18,462 nucleotides of DNA, taken from assembly GCF_014306155.1 (NCBI RefSeq), contig NZ_JACRWH010000042.1, positions 1-18,462 of the forward strand, written 5' to 3'. This DNA is from Holdemanella hominis. Its GTDB lineage: Bacteria; Bacillota_I; Bacilli_A; Erysipelotrichales; Erysipelotrichaceae. Every line of letters starts with the position of its first letter. The stretch's first letter is position 1. Of this stretch, positions 13,746 through 18,462 are shown piece after piece. The translations under genes were made by a program, and so were the position numbers. The notes beneath the pieces are model-generated. The model saw only the letters and a program-made list of their open reading frames with translations, ran no database searches and had not been told where the DNA came from.

Positions 13746-14267
13746 ATGTATTTTGGAAATATAAAGAAAAACGATATTGCGAACGGTAAAGGGGTGCGTG
13801 TGACACTATTTGTATCGGGATGTACAAATCATTGTAAAAATTGTTTCCAGCCAGAAACATGGAACTTTGATTATGGTAAGCCTTATACAAAGGAAACAGA
13901 AGATGAGGTTATTGATGCTTTAAAACCAAGCCATATTTCAGGTTTGACATTACTTGGTGGAGAGCCTTTTGAGCCGGAGAATCAAAGAGAATTAGTTAAA
14001 TTGCTTCGTCGTGTTCGTGACGAATTACCAGAAAAGAATATTTGGTCTTTTACAGGCTTTGTTTTAGATCAAGACTTGTTGGATGGTGGACGAAAACATT
14101 GTGAAGTAACGGATGAAATGTTGTCGTTATTGGATGTTTTAGTGGATGGTCCATTTAAAGAAGAAGAAAAAGATATCACATTGGCATTTCGTGGTTCAAG
14201 AAACCAAAGGCTTATTGATATGAAAAAATCTTTGAAAGAACAAGAGGTAATTGAATTGGAAGTTTAA
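13746..14267 (+). CDS. nrdG: Anaerobic ribonucleotide reductase activating protein (radical SAM)
   Basis: A 173-residue radical SAM enzyme that generates the glycyl radical on NrdD. The 4Fe-4S motif is CTNHCKNC (Cys26, Cys30, Cys33), preceded by VTLFVSG. The GGEPF motif (71-75) binds the S-adenosylmethionine amino group. Length and layout are typical of NrdG. The start follows AGGAGG with five bases of spacing. It lies 34 bases behind nrdD beyond a terminator-like hairpin, which would give less activase than reductase, as the catalytic activation role needs (inference). Confidence 0.96.
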   Translation: MYFGNIKKNDIANGKGVRVTLFVSGCTNHCKNCFQPETWNFDYGKPYTKETEDEVIDALKPSHISGLTLLGGEPFEPENQRELVKLLRRVRDELPEKNIWSFTGFVLDQDLLDGGRKHCEVTDEMLSLLDVLVDGPFKEEEKDITLAFRGSRNQRLIDMKKSLKEQEVIELEV

Positions 14268-14359
14268 TCGGTGCAATAAATTTGGATGGGGTTAGGTGAA
14301 TTTGCTCTCCAAGAATTTAAGGAGCGGCATATACCCCAAAACAGTTTATAGCTGATATT

Positions 14360-14397
14360 GGGCTCAGACAACATTTAGCTGTCTGGGTCCATTTTTT
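14360..14397 (+). terminator. Probable nrdDG terminator
   Basis: An 11-pair stem GGGCTCAGACA / TGTCTGGGTCC (two G-U pairs) with a 9-base loop, then ATTTTTT. It is about 90 bases beyond the nrdG stop. Confidence 0.75.
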
Positions 14398-14611
14398 CAA
14401 CCATTTTAATGCTTCCATCATCCTTGTCGATTTCAAAATCGATGACTTTCCTAAGATCAGCATACATCCATTTCTGAATCACTCCCAGCTTTGATAGCCA
14501 CTGGCTGCTTTCGTAACCAATTTGATGATTGCGATATGATTCTGCAACAATGCATTGTTGATTCTTTTCTGTTCTACAGTAATTACTCCTGTGTCTTTTG
14601 AAACGATACAA
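14375..14611 (-). pseudogene. Unrecognised 78-codon frame, probable gene remnant
   Basis: A minus-strand frame opening with TTG and ending KMVEKMDPDS. The second half looks protein-like (KWMYADLRKVIDFEIDKDD), while the first part is Arg/His/Asn-rich and has no SD. I recognise no family. It overlaps the plus-strand terminator at its 3' end. Most likely the tail of a decayed gene, or chance. Confidence 0.25.
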
Positions 14612-14781
14612 CAGTAATTAAAGGCTTGTTTTAAAACAAAATAATCCGAGTTTCATTCATGTAATCCTGGAAGACATTTATATCTGAATGAAGAACATAA
14701 ATGTACAACAACAATCTTATAATTCTATAATAACGTATATTAATCCTCTTGAAAATCAACAAGTGCATAGCTACAGGTACT

Positions 14782-14807
14782 AAAAAAGCCCCAAAATACT
14801 TTGGAGC
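14782..14807 (-). terminator. Minus-strand terminator without an intact gene upstream
   Basis: On the minus strand GCTCCAAA / TTTGGGGC (one T-G pair, GTAT loop) followed by TTTTTTA. Only about 130 bases separate it from the divergent ispD start, and no intact minus-strand gene is there. Confidence 0.75.
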
Positions 14808-14821
14808 GAATTTTTAGCTGC

Positions 14822-14902
14822 CTAGCACACTGCCCTATGTAATCTTAAAGCAGATCTAAACCCCCAACTATTTTTATATGGTCGTTTAATCTTCCAATTT
14901 TT
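14822..14902 (-). pseudogene. Possible C-terminal remnant of a transposase
   Basis: A 26-codon minus-strand frame bounded upstream by TAA and ending TAG. It is basic and aromatic (KRPYKNSWGFRSALRLHRAV plus Cys), reminiscent of C-terminal tails of some transposases. It ends 15 bases before the orphan terminator, as a real gene end would. Family assignment is from memory only. Confidence 0.25.
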
Positions 14903-14923
14903 TTATCAATTGTTAAGAAAATT

Positions 14924-14932
14924 TGATATAAT
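14924..14932 (+). promoter_or_regulatory. Extended -10 promoter of ispD (predicted leaderless)
   Basis: TGATATAAT is a consensus extended -10. Six bases separate it from the ispD ATG. The TGA at 14924-14926 is in frame with ispD, so no longer protein is possible. No SD. The -35 region is weak, as extended -10 promoters allow. Confidence 0.75.
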
Positions 14933-14938
14933 GAATCC

Positions 14939-15586
14939 ATGAACTATAGCGTGATTGTTTTAGCTGCTGGAAGAGGCAGTCGAACGAATTTAGATTATAA
15001 TAAAGTATTTTATACTTTTGAAAATGGACAAACTGTACTGAATAAGAGTCTGTCTGTTTTTTTATCAGATGAAGATTGTAAACAGGTCGTTTTAGTTTGT
15101 GCGGATTATGAAAAGGACTATGTTATTGAAAACTATTTATATGATTCTCGAATCCAAGTTGTAACAGGAGGACAAACACGACAAGATAGTGTATACAACG
15201 GATTACAAATCGTAGATCAAGATTATGTTATGATTCATGATGGGGCTAGACCTTTTGTTGAAAAAAAGTGGATTTTAGATTTGAAACACTCTTTAGAAAC
15301 AGAGGATGCCTGTTTATTAATGGTACCTAGTGTGGATACGACAAAGATTGTTGTGGATGGTTATGTAAAGGAATCATTAGAAAGAAAGCTTGTATATCAT
15401 GCTCAGACACCGCAATGTTTTAAAACGAATTTAATTAAAGAGTGTCACCGACTTGCAAGGAATAAACAAGTGCAGGCAACAGACGATGCTCAGCTTGTAG
15501 AGTGGTTTTCTAAGGCGAGAGTAAAAGTGGTATTATCAAGTTTCACAAATAAAAAAATAACTTTGCCAGAAGATTTGAAAGGATAG
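14939..15586 (+). CDS. ispD: 2-C-methyl-D-erythritol 4-phosphate cytidylyltransferase
   Basis: A 215-residue enzyme that joins CTP and methylerythritol phosphate in the MEP pathway to isoprenoid precursors. Nucleotide loop LAAGRGSR (8-15) and the following NK (21-22); GGQTRQDSVYNGL for substrate contacts; VMIHDGARPFV with the catalytic-site Asp; a beta-arm region (PSVDTTKIVVDGYVKE), HAQTPQCF, ATDDAQLVE and KKITLPEDL near the end. HDGARP favours IspD over the ribitol-phosphate enzyme TarI, which usually has HDAVRP. It is predicted to be translated from a leaderless mRNA. An ispD-like gene without catalytic motifs follows eight bases later. Confidence 0.93.
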   Translation: MNYSVIVLAAGRGSRTNLDYNKVFYTFENGQTVLNKSLSVFLSDEDCKQVVLVCADYEKDYVIENYLYDSRIQVVTGGQTRQDSVYNGLQIVDQDYVMIHDGARPFVEKKWILDLKHSLETEDACLLMVPSVDTTKIVVDGYVKESLERKLVYHAQTPQCFKTNLIKECHRLARNKQVQATDDAQLVEWFSKARVKVVLSSFTNKKITLPEDLKG

Positions 15587-15594
15587 GTATAAAG

Positions 15595-16062
15595 ATGGAA
15601 TATTCAGCGTTGATATTTGATGATTGTAAAGAAGTAGAAGATACGTATGACAAATTATTAGAAACAATTGATTTGTTTGCGAATGATGAAAATTGTACGC
15701 AAATTGTTGTGAGCTGCAAGAGTGTATGGACATTAAGACTGGCTTCATCCCCTAAAAATAAGGTGATGCTTGTACAAAGACCAGATAAACCGTATGTAGC
15801 ATTGTTGAATGGCTTAAAGGCTGTTAAACAAGAAAATGTTGTTGTGACTGGTATTTCTACAAAACATACAAAAGAAAACGTAGATACATTATTAGAGCAT
15901 TTATCAAAATATCCGGCTATTAACTTTGATAAAGACTTGCAGGCATTTGATACAAGATTATTGATGTTCTGCCTACAAAAAGCTATTGAATCCAACTTGG
16001 CAATTACATCTTATGCCCAAGCTGTTGCGCTTGCGGATACACCACTAGAATCTTTTGAATGA
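15595..16062 (+). CDS. Shortened, catalytically incomplete IspD-like paralogue
   Basis: A 155-residue protein that aligns by eye with the IspD just upstream. MEYSALIF matches MNYSVIVL; ETIDLFANDENCTQIVVSC matches NKSLSVFLSDEDCKQVVLVC; LLNGLKAVKQENVVVTG matches VYNGLQIVDQDYVMIHD; LQAFDTRLLMFCLQKAIE matches TPQCFKTNLIKECHRLAR. The nucleotide loop AAGxGxR, GGxxRQ, HDGARP, the beta-arm, TDDAxL and the terminal KIT-PEDL are all missing or replaced, so cytidylyltransferase activity is unlikely. The frame is intact with an SD (AAAGGATAGG) eight bases behind ispD and its own terminator, so it looks maintained. It could be an IspD partner subunit, or a gene drifting after duplication. Confidence 0.75.
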   Translation: MEYSALIFDDCKEVEDTYDKLLETIDLFANDENCTQIVVSCKSVWTLRLASSPKNKVMLVQRPDKPYVALLNGLKAVKQENVVVTGISTKHTKENVDTLLEHLSKYPAINFDKDLQAFDTRLLMFCLQKAIESNLAITSYAQAVALADTPLESFE

Positions 16063-16086
16063 TACGGCTATTGTCGTATCATTTTT
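16059..16086 (+). terminator. Terminator of the ispD operon
   Basis: ATGATACG / CGTATCAT with an 8-base loop and TTTTT. The TGA stop lies in the left arm. Confidence 0.85.
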
Positions 16087-16122
16087 AATAGAATCTTAAT
16101 AATTTCATATTTTAAAATGTAG

Positions 16123-16128
16123 TATAAT
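16123..16128 (+). promoter_or_regulatory. -10 box of the P-type ATPase gene (predicted leaderless)
   Basis: TATAAT, six bases before the ATG at 16135. No SD is present. The -35 region is poor. An in-frame TAG at 16120-16122 excludes an upstream start. Confidence 0.6.
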
Positions 16129-16134
16129 AAATAT

Positions 16135-18342
16135 ATGCATAACCCAAATAATTTATCGAAAAGCTATAAAGAAATAATTAAACAACACGTGTTTACTTTA
16201 TTTAATGGAATAAACGTTGTTCTAGCTATATTTGTATTCTTTACGGGATCTTATCGTAATATGCTCTTTATGATTACGGTCATTTTAAATATGGTGATTG
16301 GATTGTTCCAGGAAATTCGTTCAAAACATATGTTGGATAAGCTTTCTTTATTAAATCAGACAAAGATTCATGTGATTCGAAATAATACTGAACTGGAATT
16401 AAGCGTTGAAGAAGTGAAAGTCAACGATATTCTCGTATTATATGCTGGCGATGAAATCAGTTTTGATGGTCATATTATATCTGGAAACATTGAATGCGAT
16501 GAATCCATGTTGACGGGTGAAAGTGATGCGGTATATAAACAAGAAAATTCATCATTACTTAGTGGAAGCTTTGTGATTTCAGGAAAATGTTGGATGCACG
16601 TAGACAAAGTAGGACAAGATACTTATGCGTATTCGATTTTAAAACATGCTAAGCGTTTTAAACGTTATCCGAGTCAGTTACGAGATTCAATTGATTGGAT
16701 TATAAAATGGTGTACATATATTTTAATTCCATTGGGATGTGTTTTGTTCATTAAGCAGCTTATTAAAACAAATTATACAACTGCAACCTTAAATACTGTG
16801 GCTGGCGTTGTAGGCATGATTCCCGAAGGTCTTGTCTTTTTAACTAGTGTTGCATTGGCAATCAGTGCTTATAAGCTTGGTAAACAAAAGGTTTTAGTAC
16901 AGGAACTATATTGTATCGAAACCTTAGCTAGGACAGATACACTGTGTTTAGATAAGACCGGTACATTGACTCAAGGAAAACTAAGTGTTTGTCATGTTGA
17001 AAAAATTGAAAATGTCGACGGAATTCTAGGCGATATGATGCAGGCTTTACCAGATGACAATGCGACAGCTATAGCGATAAGAAACTATTTTAAGGCAAGA
17101 AATTATAAGAAAGTTGTATCCTATTTGCCGTTTTCAAGTCAAAGAAAATATTCGAGCGTGACATTTGAAGATGGAGAATATAAATTAGGAGCGTATTCAT
17201 ATATTGCCAAAGAAATAGATTTGGATGTAGAAAAACATATTGAAGACTATACGTCTCAAGCTATGCGTGTAGTTGTTTTGATGAAAGATAATGCTGTTTT
17301 GGCTTATATTTGCCTTCGTGATGAATTAAGGCCAGATGCCAAAGATACTTTAAATTTCTTTAAAAAACAAGGCGTGGATATAAAAATTATTTCAGGAGAT
17401 GATCCTAGAACAGTGGAAGCTTTAGCGAGAAAAGCAGGTTTTACATCAAAAAGTATTGATATGTCTACTATAAAGGATGTAGAAATGGTTGTAGATTCGT
17501 ATTCGATTTTTGGACGTGTTACTCCAGAACAAAAAAAGGAACTTGTGTTAGCTTTAAAAAGAAGAAATAAAACTGTCGCAATGACGGGTGATGGTGTAAA
17601 TGATGTTATGGCATTAAAGGAAGCAGATTGTTCTATTGCGATGGGTTCGGGTTCACAAGCATGTAAAAGTGTGGCGAGCCTAGTTTTATTAGAAAACCAA
17701 ATGAATACATTACCTGTTATTTTATATCAAGGACGTTGTGTTATTAATAACATTCAAAGAACAGCCTCTTTATTTTTGGTGAAGACAATCTTCTCAATTG
17801 GACTTTCTTTATTAACACTTGTATGTTTAAAAAACTATCCGTTTAAACCTATTCAATTGACTTTGATTTCAGCCTTGGCAACTGGAATTCCTAGCTTTAT
17901 ATTAACGCTTGAACCAAACGGAAATATTGTAAAAGAAAATTTCTTAAGAAATGTTATATCTAAAGCATTGCCAGGAGCCATATGTGTAATTTGTAGTGTA
18001 ATTGGTGTTTCAATCTTAGGCCATTTTGTTTATATTTCACCTAATGAATATTCAACAATGTGTACAATTCTTGCCGGAGTCAATGCACTTATGGTGTTGA
18101 TACGAGTATGTGTGCCAATGACAATGCTAAGAAAAATATTGGTTACAATCATGTCAGTAATATTTGCCGGTTCAATCATTTTATGTAAGAACTTTTTCTA
18201 TATTGTTCACTTACAATGGTATGAAATTATCTATGTGATTTTAAATGTATGTCTGATTCCTTTTATACTAACGCTTGTATCAAATTGGGTAAAAATGATT
18301 TTTAAAAAAATAAATCACAAAAAGAAAAAGTTTGGAAATTAA
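16135..18342 (+). CDS. P-type cation-transporting ATPase, CtpE-like
   Basis: A 735-residue ion pump of the HAD superfamily. Motifs in order: a short N-terminus leading to the first helices (about 24-60), actuator motif LTGES (126-130), IPEGL in the ion-binding helix (229-233), DKTGT with the phosphorylated Asp273, nucleotide domain, and the hinge GDGVND (485-490). A C-terminal bundle of about six helices starts near residue 540. VVGMIPEGLVFLTSVALAIS and VLVQELYCIETLARTDTLC resemble mycobacterial CtpE and streptococcal relatives linked to calcium uptake; heavy-metal domains are absent. The true cation is not proven. The N-terminus is about 20-30 residues shorter than I expect for this type. 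There is no clear terminator after it. Confidence 0.9.
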   Translation: MHNPNNLSKSYKEIIKQHVFTLFNGINVVLAIFVFFTGSYRNMLFMITVILNMVIGLFQEIRSKHMLDKLSLLNQTKIHVIRNNTELELSVEEVKVNDILVLYAGDEISFDGHIISGNIECDESMLTGESDAVYKQENSSLLSGSFVISGKCWMHVDKVGQDTYAYSILKHAKRFKRYPSQLRDSIDWIIKWCTYILIPLGCVLFIKQLIKTNYTTATLNTVAGVVGMIPEGLVFLTSVALAISAYKLGKQKVLVQELYCIETLARTDTLCLDKTGTLTQGKLSVCHVEKIENVDGILGDMMQALPDDNATAIAIRNYFKARNYKKVVSYLPFSSQRKYSSVTFEDGEYKLGAYSYIAKEIDLDVEKHIEDYTSQAMRVVVLMKDNAVLAYICLRDELRPDAKDTLNFFKKQGVDIKIISGDDPRTVEALARKAGFTSKSIDMSTIKDVEMVVDSYSIFGRVTPEQKKELVLALKRRNKTVAMTGDGVNDVMALKEADCSIAMGSGSQACKSVASLVLLENQMNTLPVILYQGRCVINNIQRTASLFLVKTIFSIGLSLLTLVCLKNYPFKPIQLTLISALATGIPSFILTLEPNGNIVKENFLRNVISKALPGAICVICSVIGVSILGHFVYISPNEYSTMCTILAGVNALMVLIRVCVPMTMLRKILVTIMSVIFAGSIILCKNFFYIVHLQWYEIIYVILNVCLIPFILTLVSNWVKMIFKKINHKKKKFGN

Positions 18343-18462
18343 TGGCGCTCTAAAATAGTGTAGGGTTATGTGAAAATACCGGCTTTAAATTATTGTAGGG
18401 TTTCCGTATTAGGTTAAGAAAACTTAAATTTATGAATTTACTAAAAATGGGTCATATTCACC
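18343..18462. other. Right-edge intergenic sequence with a short direct repeat
   Basis: No gene or clear terminator. The nonamer TGTAGGGTT occurs at 18359-18367 and 18394-18402, 35 bases apart. The window ends before its context can be judged. Confidence 0.5.

Larger units (their letters stand above)
14268..14938. other. Gene-poor region with gene remnants and hairpins
   Basis: About 670 bases between nrdG and ispD without an intact gene. It holds a structured stretch (14287-14338, TGGGGT/ACCCCA enclosing CTCC/GGAG), a plus-strand terminator (14360-14397), a 78-codon minus frame that looks like a remnant, several short inverted repeats (e.g. ACATTTAT/ATAAATGT at 14674-14704), an unassigned minus-strand terminator (14782-14807) and a possible transposase-tail remnant (14822-14902). 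The picture is of decayed mobile or hypothetical genes. Confidence 0.6.

Noticed and set aside
15543..15995. 150-codon minus-strand frame
   Set aside because: It is antisense to the ispD-like gene, has no SD, and its Ser/Asn/Phe-rich product is what the opposite frame would give.
1..18462. CRISPR arrays, tRNA genes, intact insertion sequences, prophage genes
   Set aside because: No regularly spaced repeats, no tRNA-like cloverleaf with a CCA-type end and no intact transposase or phage gene was seen on reading both strands.

Overview
The window is AT-rich DNA from a low-GC Gram-positive bacterium. It carries housekeeping genes with Bacillus-like order and protein families, consensus-like sigma-A promoters and strong Shine-Dalgarno (SD) sites. 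The overall look suits Erysipelotrichia or a related gut Firmicute, probably an anaerobe (class III ribonucleotide reductase). This placement is inference from gene content, not from a search.

Left part (1-4100): recU and a class A penicillin-binding protein (ponA) form a minus-strand operon ending in two terminators. Divergent from it, gpsB is followed by the RNase P RNA gene. This is a cell-wall and division neighbourhood shared with Bacillus. The PBP has an unusual C-terminal tail of three Cys-bounded GGxWD modules and a Thr-Glu-Pro repeat.

Middle part (4100-11500): an FMN riboswitch controls ribU (riboflavin uptake) and a flavin-binding split-barrel protein. corA follows, preceded by a 24-codon upstream ORF with an early Pro-Asp-Pro and a 9-bp hairpin. 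Then come a small multidrug-export-family protein (minus), a DUF308 membrane protein plus iron-containing alcohol dehydrogenase operon, a secreted DUF1002 protein (minus), a DtxR-type metalloregulator with a Cys-rich tail, and an AIM24-family protein (minus).

Right part (11500-18462): nrdD and nrdG (anaerobic ribonucleotide reductase and its activase) are separated by a terminator-like hairpin. A roughly 670-base stretch without an intact gene follows and looks like decayed mobile DNA. Next are ispD and a shortened ispD-like gene that has lost the catalytic motifs, then a CtpE-like P-type cation ATPase.

The observations most worth following up are: (1) recU, ispD and the P-type ATPase each have a perfect TATAAT 6-7 nt before the ATG and no SD, which predicts leaderless mRNAs alongside SD-led genes; (2) the PDP upstream ORF before corA, analogous to enterobacterial MgtL; (3) the ispD/ispD-like pair, a candidate enzyme plus pseudoenzyme; (4) the Cys-rich tail of the PBP.
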